From contig CAVOTA010000002.1 of assembly GCA_963699055.1 (NCBI GenBank), positions 1,555,653 through 1,619,652 on the forward strand: a stretch of DNA of 64,000 nucleotides, read 5' to 3'. This DNA is from Bog-756 sp963699055 (GTDB lineage: Bacteria; Actinomycetota; Acidimicrobiia; Acidimicrobiales; RAAP-2). The position numbers and the translations under genes are program-made. A model generated the notes under the pieces. That model worked only from the letters and a program-made list of their open reading frames with translations, had not been told where the DNA came from and did not search any database. This document shows, piece by piece, positions 1-8,269 of this stretch. Each line of letters starts with the position of its first letter. Position 1 is the first letter of the stretch.

Positions 1-566
1 GGGAAGCCGCGCTTGCCCTCCAGGGACTCGAGGAGCGCGGTCTCCTCGCCGCAGATGTAGGCGCCGGCCCCCGGGTGGACCACCACGTCGACCGAGAACC
101 CCGAGCCGAAGATGTCCCGGCCCACCGCACCGTGGGCGTAGGCGTCGTTGACGGCGGCCTGCACCCGCTCGAGGCCGAGGGCGAACTCGCCCCGCAGGAA
201 GATGAACACCTGCGACACCTGCAACGCGTAGGCGGCGATCACGACACCCTCGACCAGCTGGTGCGGGTCCCGCTCGACCAGCAGGTGGTCCTTGAACGTG
301 GCCGGCTCCGACTCGTCGCCGTTCACCACGAGGTACGTCACCGGCGCCTTGCGGAGCATGGACCACTTGCGGCCGGCGGGGAACCCGGCGCCGCCGCGGC
401 CCAGCAGGCTGGCGGCGTCGACCTCGGCGGCCACCGCCTCGGGGGTGGTGGCCAGCGCCTTGCGCAGCCCGTCGTAGCCGCCCGTGGCCAGGTAGCGCTC
501 GAGGGTGAACGAGTCGTCGTAGCCGATGCGGCTGGTGACGATCTTGGGCGGATCGGTGACGGCCAT
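1..566 (-). CDS. nuoF: NADH-quinone oxidoreductase subunit F (partial, runs off left edge)
   Basis: NADH-binding flavoprotein subunit of complex I; the family carries FMN and a 4Fe-4S cluster and oxidises NADH in the cytoplasmic arm. Only about 188 N-terminal residues are inside the window. They include the glycine-rich LGRGGAGFPAGRKW loop that contacts NADH/FMN, the VVNGDESEPATFKD segment and GAYICGEETALLESLEG. All are diagnostic of NuoF. The ATG start overlaps the nuoE stop in an ATGA. It is the sixth gene of a nuoABCDEF run, so the rest of the operon (nuoG onward) is expected beyond position 1. Confidence 0.97.
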   Translation of the reverse strand, partial: MAVTDPPKIVTSRIGYDDSFTLERYLATGGYDGLRKALATTPEAVAAEVDAASLLGRGGAGFPAGRKWSMLRKAPVTYLVVNGDESEPATFKDHLLVERDPHQLVEGVVIAAYALQVSQVFIFLRGEFALGLERVQAAVNDAYAHGAVGRDIFGSGFSVDVVVHPGAGAYICGEETALLESLEGKRGF

Positions 567-1258
567 CAGGACCCTCCCCCCTCGGCCGGCGCGGCGGCGT
601 CGCGGGCGGCGCGGGCCTCGGCGGCGGCCGCCCGTTCCCGGGCGACCACGTCGGGGTCCACGGCCAGGCCGTTGGCCCGGCGGACCCGGATCAGCGTCCC
701 GTGCGGCGGGATGTCGGCGGACCGGGCTCCCGAGCGGAGCTCGTCCACCAGCCGGTCGAACGACTCCGGCGTCTGGGCGCCCACGTAGCGGTGGTTGACC
801 TGGACGCACGGCGCCCGGTCGCAGTCCGCCAGGCACTCGGCCTCCTCGAGGGTGACCGAGCCGTCGGCGGTGGTACCGCCCGCCCCGATCCCGAGGGAGT
901 CCTCGGCGTGCTCGAGCAGCTCGGCGGCCCCGCCCAGCAGGCAGGCGATGTTGGTGCAGACCGCCACCACGTAGGTGCCGACCGGCTCCGTGTGGAGCAT
1001 GTCGTAGAACGAGGCCGTCCCGAGCACCTCGCTCGGGGTGACGCCGACCAGGCCGGCGATGTCCACCATGGCCTCCGGCGTCAGCCAGCCGTCCTGCTCC
1101 TGGGCGAGGTGGCACAGGGGGACGAGGGCGGAGCGGGGCTCGGGGTACAGGGCGACGAGCTGGCGGGCCCGGGCCACCGTGTCGGCCGACAGGTGGCTCG
1201 GGGCCGTCGGCGCACCGACGGCGCGACGGGGCGGGGCCAGCGGGGTGGGCTCGGTCAC
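566..1258 (-). CDS. nuoE: NADH-quinone oxidoreductase subunit E
   Basis: Thioredoxin-fold 2Fe-2S subunit of complex I, located beside NuoF in the NADH-oxidising module. The 230-residue product has the four cluster cysteines in the family spacing: C-x4-C in CTNIAC, then C-x3-C in ECLADC. The C-terminus is an Ala/Arg-rich tail of about 40 residues longer than many homologues. I chose the GTG at 1258 because it overlaps the nuoD stop (GTGA); the frame is open further upstream but there encodes nuoD antiframe sequence. Its stop overlaps the nuoF ATG. Confidence 0.96.
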   Translation of the reverse strand: MTEPTPLAPPRRAVGAPTAPSHLSADTVARARQLVALYPEPRSALVPLCHLAQEQDGWLTPEAMVDIAGLVGVTPSEVLGTASFYDMLHTEPVGTYVVAVCTNIACLLGGAAELLEHAEDSLGIGAGGTTADGSVTLEEAECLADCDRAPCVQVNHRYVGAQTPESFDRLVDELRSGARSADIPPHGTLIRVRRANGLAVDPDVVARERAAAAEARAARDAAAPAEGGGS

Positions 1259-2682
1259 CGGTCCACCTCCCCCATCACCGGGTCGACCGACGAGCACACG
1301 ACGACGGCGTCGGCCAGGAGGCCGCCGCGCATCATCAGGGGCAGCGCCTGGAGGTTCACGAAGCTCGGCCCCCGGATGTGCATCCGGAACGGCTTGGGCG
1401 ACCCGTCCGACACCAGGTAGCAGCCGAGCTCGCCCCGGGGGGACTCGATGGCCACGTAGGCCTCGCCCTCGGGGACCCGGAACCCCTCGGTGAAGACCTT
1501 GAAGTGGTGGATCAGGGCCTCCATCGACTCGTCGATCCGACCACGGGGTGGCGGGGTGACCTTCTTGTCCTGGACCCGGTAGTCGCCGGCCGGCATCTTC
1601 TCGACGATCTGGCGGATGATCCGGATCGACTCGCGGATCTCGTTGAGGCGGATCGAGTACCGGTCGAAGTTGTCGCCGAAGGTGCCCACGATGACGTCGA
1701 ACTCGACCTCGTCGTAGCGGAGGTACGGCATGGTGCGCCGCAGGTCCCACGGCACACCCGTGGAACGGAGCAGCGGCCCGGTGAGCGACAGTGCGAGCGC
1801 CTCCTCGGCCGACAGGTTGCCGACGCCCTCGGACCGCTGACGGAACACGGGCTGGCCGGTGAGGAGCTCGTCGTACTCGTCGAGCCGCGGCAGGACGGTG
1901 TCGCAGATGACGGTGACGTCGTCCTCCCACCCGTCGGGCAGGTCGGCCGCCGTGCCCCCGGGGCGGATGAAGTTGTGGTTCATGCGCAACCCGGTGGTCT
2001 TCTCGAAGAAGGCGAGGATCATCTCGCGCTCGCGGAAGCCGTAGATCATCATCGAGGTGGAGGCGTGGTCCATGCCGTTGGTGGCCATCCACATGAGGTG
2101 GGACGAGGCACGGTTCAGCTCCACCAGGAGCATGCGGATCCAGTCCGAGCGGGGGGGCATCTCGATCCCGAGCAGCTCCTCGACGGCCATCGACAGCACC
2201 AGTTCGTTGCTCATCGGCGACAGGTAGTCCATCCGGGTCACGTTGGTCGAACCCTGGACGTAGGTGAGCTCCTCGGCCGTCTTCTCCATGCCGGTGTGGA
2301 GGTAGCCGATGACCGGCTTGGTGCGCAGGACCGTCTCGCCGTCGAGTTCGATCATGAGTCGCAGCACCCCGTGGGTCGACGGGTGCTGGGGTCCCATGTT
2401 GATGATCATCGTCTCGTCGTCGGTCTGCTCGACGTCGATGTCGTCGGCGTTCACGACGACGCCTTCGGGCAACCGGAGCACGGCCCCGGCCTCGCGCCGC
2501 AGCTCGTCGGGGGCCGTCCCGGTGCGGGGGAACAGTTCCTGGGCTCCCTCGGACGTCTCGATGACCAGGCCGGCCGGCACCCCGTCGGTCCACGGCTCGT
2601 CGTACCGCTCACCCGACACGGGGTCGGGGAGTTCGGAGTCGGTGTGGGGGGCGTCCGCCGTGGGCGGGGTGGCGTCGGTCAT
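1255..2682 (-). CDS. nuoD: NADH-quinone oxidoreductase subunit D
   Basis: 49-kDa-type subunit of complex I, which with NuoB forms the quinone-binding pocket at the junction with the membrane arm. The product is 475 residues. The conserved core starts at about residue 90 with MIINMGPQHPSTHG and continues through IGYLHTGMEKTAEE and the family C-terminus. The first 85 or so residues are a low-complexity, acidic extension. The ATG overlaps the nuoC stop (ATGA) and the gene's own stop overlaps the GTG of nuoE, so translation of the block is coupled. Confidence 0.97.
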   Translation of the reverse strand: MTDATPPTADAPHTDSELPDPVSGERYDEPWTDGVPAGLVIETSEGAQELFPRTGTAPDELRREAGAVLRLPEGVVVNADDIDVEQTDDETMIINMGPQHPSTHGVLRLMIELDGETVLRTKPVIGYLHTGMEKTAEELTYVQGSTNVTRMDYLSPMSNELVLSMAVEELLGIEMPPRSDWIRMLLVELNRASSHLMWMATNGMDHASTSMMIYGFREREMILAFFEKTTGLRMNHNFIRPGGTAADLPDGWEDDVTVICDTVLPRLDEYDELLTGQPVFRQRSEGVGNLSAEEALALSLTGPLLRSTGVPWDLRRTMPYLRYDEVEFDVIVGTFGDNFDRYSIRLNEIRESIRIIRQIVEKMPAGDYRVQDKKVTPPPRGRIDESMEALIHHFKVFTEGFRVPEGEAYVAIESPRGELGCYLVSDGSPKPFRMHIRGPSFVNLQALPLMMRGGLLADAVVVCSSVDPVMGEVDR

Positions 2683-3206
2683 CGTGGCCCCGGTGCGCCC
2701 TTGAACTGCACCGGAACGCGCCCGACCCCGTAGTCCTTGCGCAGGGGATGGCCCTCCCAGTCCTCGGGCATGAGGATCCGGGTCATGTCGGGGTGTCCGG
2801 TGAACACGATGCCGAACAGGTCGTAGGCCTCCCGCTCCATGGCCTCGGTCCCGGGGTACAGGTCGAAGAGGGTCGGCACCTCGGCGTCGCCGGCCGGTAC
2901 CTGGACCCGCACCCGGACCCGTCGGACCTGGCTGAGGGAGAGCAGGTTGACCACGACCTCGAAGCGCTCGGCCACCACGCCCTCGGGCAGGGTGCGCCCC
3001 GGGTGTCCGAGGTAGTCGACCCCGCACAGGTCGGCACAGGTCTCGAAGCCCTCGTCCCGCAGGGAGGTGACCACGTCGAGGTACTGCGCACGGGTGGGGA
3101 AGACCACCTCGGGTGCGGCACCGCGGCGCCGGCGTTGCGAGGAGCCGCCGGACGGGGTGGTCCCGGGCGCGTCGGACGAGGTGTCCCCGTCGGCGACCGT
3201 GGTCAC
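2679..3206 (-). CDS. nuoC: NADH-quinone oxidoreductase subunit C
   Basis: 30-kDa-type subunit of the peripheral arm of complex I. The 175-residue protein carries the subunit signature EREAYDLFGIVFTGHPDMTR followed by LRKDYG near its C-terminus. About 30 N-terminal residues are low complexity. The GTG start overlaps the nuoB stop (GTGA), and the stop overlaps the nuoD ATG. It is not fused to NuoD as in some proteobacteria. Confidence 0.96.
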   Translation of the reverse strand: MTTVADGDTSSDAPGTTPSGGSSQRRRRGAAPEVVFPTRAQYLDVVTSLRDEGFETCADLCGVDYLGHPGRTLPEGVVAERFEVVVNLLSLSQVRRVRVRVQVPAGDAEVPTLFDLYPGTEAMEREAYDLFGIVFTGHPDMTRILMPEDWEGHPLRKDYGVGRVPVQFKGAPGPR

Positions 3207-3865
3207 AGGGGCTCACCCACGCTGCGGGCGATGATCGAGTTGCGCTTGGGTGTGCCGAGGTGCACCGCGTCGGGACGCTGGGGGGTCCACCCGGTCGAGG
3301 GGTCCTCGGCGGGGCCCCGGCCGTCGTCGGTGTCGCCTCCCTCGTCCGAGGCGAGGCCGGCGGTGTCCGGGCGCCCGTCGAGGACCAGGGTGCGCCGGCG
3401 GGTGATGTCGTCCGACCGTACCTTCTCGTGCAGGGTCAAGATGGCGTGCATCAGCGTCTCGGGGGTCGGGGGGCACCCGGGTGCGTACACGTCCACCGGT
3501 ACGATCTGGTCGACGCCCTGGACGATCGCGTAGTTGTTGAACATCCCGCCCGAGCTGGCGCACACGCCCATCGACAGCACCCACTTGGGCTCCATCATCT
3601 GGTCGTAGACCTGGCGCAGCACCGGCGCCATCTTCTGGGAGACCCGTCCGGCCACGATCATCAGGTCGGCCTGGCGGGGGGAGGCCCGGAAGACCTCCAT
3701 GCCGAAGCGGGCGAGGTCGAAGTCGGCGGCACCGACCGACATCATCTCGATGGCGCAGCAGGCGAGCCCGAACGTCGCCGGCCACATCGAGTACGTCCGG
3801 GCCCACTTGACCAGGTCCTCGAGCCGGCCGGTGAGGAAGTTGTGCTGGAGGTCCTCGAGTCCCAC
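3203..3865 (-). CDS. nuoB: NADH-quinone oxidoreductase subunit B
   Basis: PSST-type subunit that carries the terminal 4Fe-4S cluster N2, which donates electrons to quinone. The cluster motifs are visible: adjacent cysteines in GLACCAIEMM, then MGVCASSGG and YAPGCPPTPE. The product is about 220 residues, with a C-terminal tail of roughly 60 residues beyond the conserved fold. The GTG at 3865 was chosen because a purine-rich GGGGGCGGG lies just before it and the NuoB homology (LQHNFLTGRLEDLVKWAR) begins a few codons in. It follows nuoA by 17 bases. Confidence 0.96.
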   Translation of the reverse strand: MGLEDLQHNFLTGRLEDLVKWARTYSMWPATFGLACCAIEMMSVGAADFDLARFGMEVFRASPRQADLMIVAGRVSQKMAPVLRQVYDQMMEPKWVLSMGVCASSGGMFNNYAIVQGVDQIVPVDVYAPGCPPTPETLMHAILTLHEKVRSDDITRRRTLVLDGRPDTAGLASDEGGDTDDGRGPAEDPSTGWTPQRPDAVHLGTPKRNSIIARSVGEPL

Positions 3866-3882
3866 GGTCCGCCCGCCCCCGC

Positions 3883-4374
3883 TCAGGCGGCGCGGCCGGG
3901 GCCGGCAGGAGCGGTCGAGGGCACCGTCGACACGTCGGGACCGTCGGTGGGGGTGCCGATGCGGGCGATCGTCGAGTCCGAGGTCCGCGACGGCATGCCG
4001 CCGGCCAGGCGCTTGGACGGACCCCAGCTGAGGGCCCCGTTGCCGACCAGGTACAGGAACGAGACGAAGACGACGGCGGCGAACACCAGCACCTCCACCA
4101 GGCCGAACGACCGGAGCTGCCGGAAGATCACGGCCCACGGGTAGAGGAAGACCACCTCGATGTCGAAGATGATGAAGATCATCGCCACCAGGTAGAAGCG
4201 CACCGGGAACCGGGTCGGCGGGTCGATGCCGGGCACGATCCCGCACTCGTACGGGGCCACCTTGGCCGCCGTGGGCCGCTTCCTGGGCGCCAGCAGGGCC
4301 GACGCGACGAACGAGAGGGAGGCGAACAGGAACCCCAGGATGATCAGGATGAGGATCGGAAGGTAGTCGGCCAC
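3883..4374 (-). CDS. nuoA: NADH-quinone oxidoreductase subunit A
   Basis: Small membrane subunit of complex I. Three hydrophobic helices are visible: residues ~5-28, ~62-84 and ~92-112. The family marks YECGIVPG and FYLVAMIFIIFDIEVVFLYP, with its buried acidic residues, are present. The C-terminal tail of about 45 residues after the last helix is longer than usual and low complexity. The start is a GTG (4374) with no obvious Shine-Dalgarno. It is the first gene of the nuo operon; the promoter must lie in the 107-bp gap shared with the divergent flavoprotein gene. Confidence 0.96.
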   Translation of the reverse strand: MADYLPILILIILGFLFASLSFVASALLAPRKRPTAAKVAPYECGIVPGIDPPTRFPVRFYLVAMIFIIFDIEVVFLYPWAVIFRQLRSFGLVEVLVFAAVVFVSFLYLVGNGALSWGPSKRLAGGMPSRTSDSTIARIGTPTDGPDVSTVPSTAPAGPGRAA

Positions 4375-4402
4375 AGCACGTGTTTTTTACCACGCGCCCT
4401 TC

Positions 4403-4408
4403 CGTCAA
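4403..4408 (-). promoter_or_regulatory. Possible -35 element of the nuo operon
   Basis: TTGACG is read on the minus strand, followed 13 bases later by a TAAAAA tract at the only A/T run of the nuoA-menJ gap. The spacing is short for a standard sigma-A promoter, so this is weak. No Rex-type TTGTGA-N6-TCACAA palindrome is visible in the gap. Confidence 0.25.
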
Positions 4409-4469
4409 AGCACATCCGTGCGCTCGGCCCCGACGGGGCACCGGTGTGGTGGGCCGGACCCGTGCCCCC

Positions 4470-4475
4470 TAGCAT
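4470..4475 (+). promoter_or_regulatory. -10 box (TAGCAT), leaderless promoter of the reductase gene
   Basis: TAGCAT ends exactly 6 bases before the GTG at 4482, which puts the expected transcription start on the start codon itself. The same spacing recurs in at least a dozen genes of this window. Confidence 0.6.
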
Positions 4476-4481
4476 TGGGGT

Positions 4482-5846
4482 GTGAGCGCAGCGGCCCGAG
4501 ACACACCCGATCCCACCCGTGCCGGCGACCCCCCGGGATCGGCCGCGGCCGGTGCCCGTCCGCCGGCGGGACACGTCCACGACGTCCTGGTGGTGGGTGG
4601 CGGTCCCGCCGGTTCGTCGTGCGCCTACTGGCTGGCCGAGGCCGGGTGGGACGTCGCCCTGGTGGAGAAGAAGGTGTTCCCGAGGGCCAAGACGTGCGGC
4701 GACGGCCTGACCCCCCGCTCGGTCCGCCAGATCGCCGACATGGGCATCGAGGGCTCGTTGGCCGGGGCCCACCGCTACGGCGGCCTGCGCTGCCATGCCT
4801 TCGCCAGGACGCTCGACCTGCCCTGGCCCGAGCACCCGTCGTTCCCCTCGTACGGGTACGTCATCACCCGCCACGACCTCGACGCCCTGGTCAACGAGCG
4901 GGCGGCCAAGGCCGGCGCCACCGTCTGGCAGGGGACCGAGGCGGTCGAGCCGATCCTCGACGACACCGTGGCGCCGCTCCCGGGCGCCGACCTGCCCTCG
5001 TGCGTGGGCGCCGTGGTGAGGGACAAGGCGTCCGGGGAGGTCCGCGAGGTCCGGGCCCGGTACGTCGTCGTCGCCGACGGCGCCAACTCGCGGTTCGGCC
5101 GGGCGCTGGGCACCAGCCGCGACCGCTCCCAGCCCATGGGTATGGCCCTGCGCGGGTACTACACCTCCCCGGGGCACGACCGGCCCTTCATCGAGTCGCA
5201 CCTCGACATCCGCGACGGCGAGGGCAGCATCGTGCCGGGCTACGGCTGGATCTTCCCGCTGGGCGACGGCCGGGTGAACGTGGGTGTCGGCCTGCTCTCG
5301 ACCGACCGTCGCTGGAAGGGCGTGAACACCGCCACCCTCATGGACCACTTCGTGGCCTGGGCGCCGAAGGAGTGGGAGCTCTCCCCCGCCACCTCGCTGG
5401 GCCCGGCGACCGGCGGCAAGCTGCCCATGGGCCTGGCCGTCGGCCCGCGGGTGGGCACGACCACCCTGGTGGTCGGCGACGCCGCCGGCACCGTCAACCC
5501 GTTCAACGGCGAGGGCATCTCGTACGGCTACGAGACCGGACGGCTGGCGGCGGCCTCGCTCGGCGAGGCGCTCTCCGGCGACGGCGTGGACGCCCTCCTG
5601 CGCTACGAGGACCGGCTCGAGGAGGCCTACGGCCTCTACTACCGGGTGGCCCGGGCCTTCATCCGGGTGATCGCCCGCCCGGAGCTCATGCAGCTCTGCG
5701 TCGGGACGGGCATGTACTCGGAGAGCCTGATGTCGTGGATCCTGCGCATCATGTCCAACCTCGTCCGGCCGGACGAGACCGGTCCCGCCGAGGCGGCCTA
5801 CCGCGCCCTCGCGCTCATCGCCCGCCTGGCACCCGAGGGCCTCTGA
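4482..5846 (+). CDS. Geranylgeranyl reductase family flavoprotein (menaquinone reductase-like)
   Basis: FAD-dependent reductase of the geranylgeranyl reductase family. These enzymes saturate isoprenoid double bonds; in mycobacteria the member MenJ reduces one unit of the menaquinone tail. The FAD dinucleotide motif GGGPAGSS is at residues 39-46, and the second FAD motif GDAAGTVNPFNGEGIS is near residue 330. The first 32 residues are a disordered Pro/Ala-rich extension. It lies back to back with nuoA, and this position beside complex I genes favours a quinone substrate over archaeal-type lipids. Substrate is inference; family is secure. The GTG start fits a leaderless transcript. Confidence 0.85.
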   Translation: MSAAARDTPDPTRAGDPPGSAAAGARPPAGHVHDVLVVGGGPAGSSCAYWLAEAGWDVALVEKKVFPRAKTCGDGLTPRSVRQIADMGIEGSLAGAHRYGGLRCHAFARTLDLPWPEHPSFPSYGYVITRHDLDALVNERAAKAGATVWQGTEAVEPILDDTVAPLPGADLPSCVGAVVRDKASGEVREVRARYVVVADGANSRFGRALGTSRDRSQPMGMALRGYYTSPGHDRPFIESHLDIRDGEGSIVPGYGWIFPLGDGRVNVGVGLLSTDRRWKGVNTATLMDHFVAWAPKEWELSPATSLGPATGGKLPMGLAVGPRVGTTTLVVGDAAGTVNPFNGEGISYGYETGRLAAASLGEALSGDGVDALLRYEDRLEEAYGLYYRVARAFIRVIARPELMQLCVGTGMYSESLMSWILRIMSNLVRPDETGPAEAAYRALALIARLAPEGL

Positions 5847-5862
5847 CCCGGCACCTGCCGGG
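5847..5862. terminator. Short GC hairpin between convergent genes
   Basis: CCCGGC-ACCT-GCCGGG forms a 6-bp perfect stem immediately after the stop codon of the reductase gene and before the end of the converging gene at 5893. There is no U tract. Confidence 0.4.
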
Positions 5863-5892
5863 GCGGGCGGACCGGTCCGTGGGAACGGGTCG

Positions 5893-8040
5893 CTACCGGG
5901 CGGCGGCGGCCACCCGGCCCACCACCGCGGTGTAGGCCGGGGTGAAGACGGCACCGGGGATGGCGGCCCCACTGGTGGTCGGCTGCAGGACGCTGACGAC
6001 ACGGCCGCCCAGCATCCAGGCGTCACCCACCACCGCGGTGCCCGCACCCGGCAGCGTGTACGTCGTCACCAGCCCGTAGCTCTGGACGCCGGCGGGGCTC
6101 GGGAGCGTGACCGGCTGCACGGCGGCGGTGGCGCCCGGGACCGCCCCGGCGGCCAACGCCGCCGCATACTGCTGGTAGCAGGTGTCGAACTTGGCGTCGG
6201 TGAACACCCCGTCGAGGGCCTGCACCTGGCCGGGTGACGCCATGGTGATCGTCTTCGAGCCCATCTCGAACGACGAACCGGCGGCGGACTGGAAGATGGG
6301 CGACTGCACCAGGCTGGTCTGGCCGGGCAGCGACCCGGAGCCGAAGAGACCGGAGACGACGGCGAAGCTGGTGTTCAGGCACGACGCCATGGTGTTGGTG
6401 GCGTCCGACTGGGCCACGGCCGGGGCGACGGGCGGGCGGACGACGACCTCGGCCGGGGCCACCTGGGTCCAGCCCGTCGGCAGGTCGGTCAGACGGAGGT
6501 TGACACCGGCGGCGAGCGCGGTGTCGGCCGCCGCCGACGGGACCGTCGCCGGGGCCGTCACCGGAGGCGGGGTGGTCGTCGACGGGTTCCGCTTGGAGAT
6601 GACGTAGGCGGCCCCGCCGGCCACGACGAGGACCAGCAGCGCCACCAGGGCGATCACCGCGGCACGGTTGGGGCGCTTCTTGGCGTCGGCGAGCACGACA
6701 CCCGTGCCGTCGTCGACCGGGGGGGGTGGCTGGACGGCCAGACGCACCGGTTCGGCGGGCGGAGCCGTCGGGGCCGGGGGGGCGACGGTCGGGGCCGGGG
6801 GCGCGATCGTCGGTGCCGGGGCGGCGGCGTCGGCCAGGGTGGCGGCGGTGACCGCCGTGGCCGCCGCCGCGGTCGCCCCGTCCTTCGGCTTGCGCGGGGC
6901 GAGCTTGTACCAGGGCGTCTTGGCCTCGGTCGGTGCGGCGGCCGTCGGGGCCGGCACGGCGGGAGCCGACGGGGTGGCCTCGGCGCCCGGCGCCGCGGCA
7001 CCGGCGGCGGCCGTGGACTTCTTCGGGGCGAGCTTGTACCAGGGCGTCTTGGCCGGGGGCGCCTGGAGGTCGACGGTGGGTGTCGGGGGCGCCGCCACCG
7101 GGGCGGGTGCCGCCGCCGTCACGGCTGCGGCTGCGGCGGCGGCCGTCGGCACCTCGGCCGCCTTCGCCTTGCGGGGCGCCAGCTTGTACCAGGGGGTCTT
7201 CGCCGGGGCCTCGGGCTCGGCCGACCCGAGGGGCGGCTGGTCCCATGCGCCGGCCGGGGCCGGGACGGAGGCGCCCGGCGCCGCGGGCGCGGGACCGCCG
7301 GTGAACGGCGACGGCGCCGGGGGGGCGGCGGGGCGGAAGGTCGGTGCCGGCGGCGGGGGTGACGACGACATCGGTGGACCGGCGGGCGCGGGTGGCGGGG
7401 GTGGCGGGGCCAGCCGCGACTGCGGCGAGAGGCCGGTGGTGGTCACGTCGGCCGCCGGGTCACCCGGGGCGGCGAACTCGGTGGGCGCGCCCTCCGGCGC
7501 GGCGACCGTGACGTCCGGCTGACCCACGACGGTGGCACCGACGGCGGCGGCCGCGGCGGCCACTCCGGCGGTGACGTAGGTGGGGGCCGGCGGGGCGGCT
7601 GCCTCGGCGGCCTCGGCGGTGGGGCCGGGAGCCGGGAGCGAGGCGCCGGCCTCGGCGCCCTGGGGGGCTGCCGGCGTCGGGCCCTTGTAGCGCGCCAGCC
7701 ACGTCGGCAGCGCCTGGTCGAGATAGGCCGCCTGTCCCGGCGAGACGGTGTCGGACGGGAGCAGGAACCGGATGGACTGGCCGCCGGAGGTCAGCTCCAG
7801 GATGGCGGCGTCACGGCCGTCGGCCAGCTGCACGACCTCGCGGCACGCCGCCGAGTCGAGCGCCGTCCACACGAGCAGGCGCTCGATCTGCGGCTGGGGT
7901 CCCTGCACGGTGATGCCCGCCGAGGTGAACAGGAGGCTGATGCCCTCGGTGGTCTTGGTCCCCCGGTCGGCATCGCCGGCCAGCGCGACGCCTGGCAGCT
8001 GCATGCCCTCCGGTGGCAACTCCGTGATCCCGACCGTCAT
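5893..8040 (-). CDS. Pro/Ala-rich single-pass membrane protein with KTPWYKLAP repeats
   Basis: Unknown function. Order of parts in 715 residues: a small folded-looking N-terminal domain (~1-120); a long Ala/Pro-rich disordered stretch; three copies of an AKTPWYKLAPRK/PKK motif at about residues 279, 329 and 371; another Pro-rich linker; a transmembrane helix at ~459-480 preceded by basic residues; and a C-terminal domain of about 230 residues with Ser/Thr-rich linker and at least two cysteines, presumably outside the cell. The ATG has a good Shine-Dalgarno (AAGGAG, 7 bases upstream). The topology resembles actinobacterial proteins with a cytoplasmic N-terminus and a secreted PknH-like sensor domain, but no kinase domain is present. 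I do not recognise the family. Confidence 0.75.
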   Translation of the reverse strand: MTVGITELPPEGMQLPGVALAGDADRGTKTTEGISLLFTSAGITVQGPQPQIERLLVWTALDSAACREVVQLADGRDAAILELTSGGQSIRFLLPSDTVSPGQAAYLDQALPTWLARYKGPTPAAPQGAEAGASLPAPGPTAEAAEAAAPPAPTYVTAGVAAAAAAVGATVVGQPDVTVAAPEGAPTEFAAPGDPAADVTTTGLSPQSRLAPPPPPPAPAGPPMSSSPPPPAPTFRPAAPPAPSPFTGGPAPAAPGASVPAPAGAWDQPPLGSAEPEAPAKTPWYKLAPRKAKAAEVPTAAAAAAAVTAAAPAPVAAPPTPTVDLQAPPAKTPWYKLAPKKSTAAAGAAAPGAEATPSAPAVPAPTAAAPTEAKTPWYKLAPRKPKDGATAAAATAVTAATLADAAAPAPTIAPPAPTVAPPAPTAPPAEPVRLAVQPPPPVDDGTGVVLADAKKRPNRAAVIALVALLVLVVAGGAAYVISKRNPSTTTPPPVTAPATVPSAAADTALAAGVNLRLTDLPTGWTQVAPAEVVVRPPVAPAVAQSDATNTMASCLNTSFAVVSGLFGSGSLPGQTSLVQSPIFQSAAGSSFEMGSKTITMASPGQVQALDGVFTDAKFDTCYQQYAAALAAGAVPGATAAVQPVTLPSPAGVQSYGLVTTYTLPGAGTAVVGDAWMLGGRVVSVLQPTTSGAAIPGAVFTPAYTAVVGRVAAAAR

Positions 8041-8269
8041 GCCTCGCTCCTTCGTGGACAGGGAATGTGTGCAGCCGGACGGGGTCCGTCCGATGTGCGC
8101 CGTTCACCCCGCCGGGCCACTCCCCGGACCGGCGGATGCGACGTGCCGACCAGGTCGGACGGCACGTCGTGGACATTCTGCCCCATGGACGGGCTGGAAC
8201 GGGGGTTCCCTCGCTGCACACCGTCACATCGGCACCCCCCGCGGCCAGCTTGAACGCCGCCGCGGTCGG
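8041..8269. other. 229-bp intergenic region upstream of the KTPWYKLAP protein gene
   Basis: Holds the promoter and leader of the minus-strand gene at 5893-8040. A perfect hairpin CGGACGG-GGT-CCGTCCG lies at 8076-8092, about 40 bases before the start codon, where it could sit in the 5' leader. No gene is seen here. Confidence 0.4.

Noticed and set aside
75..2733. Long open frames on the plus strand opposite the nuo genes and, generally, opposite most genes
   Set aside because: They are antisense shadows produced by high GC third positions; products are His/Arg/Gly-rich with no family motif.
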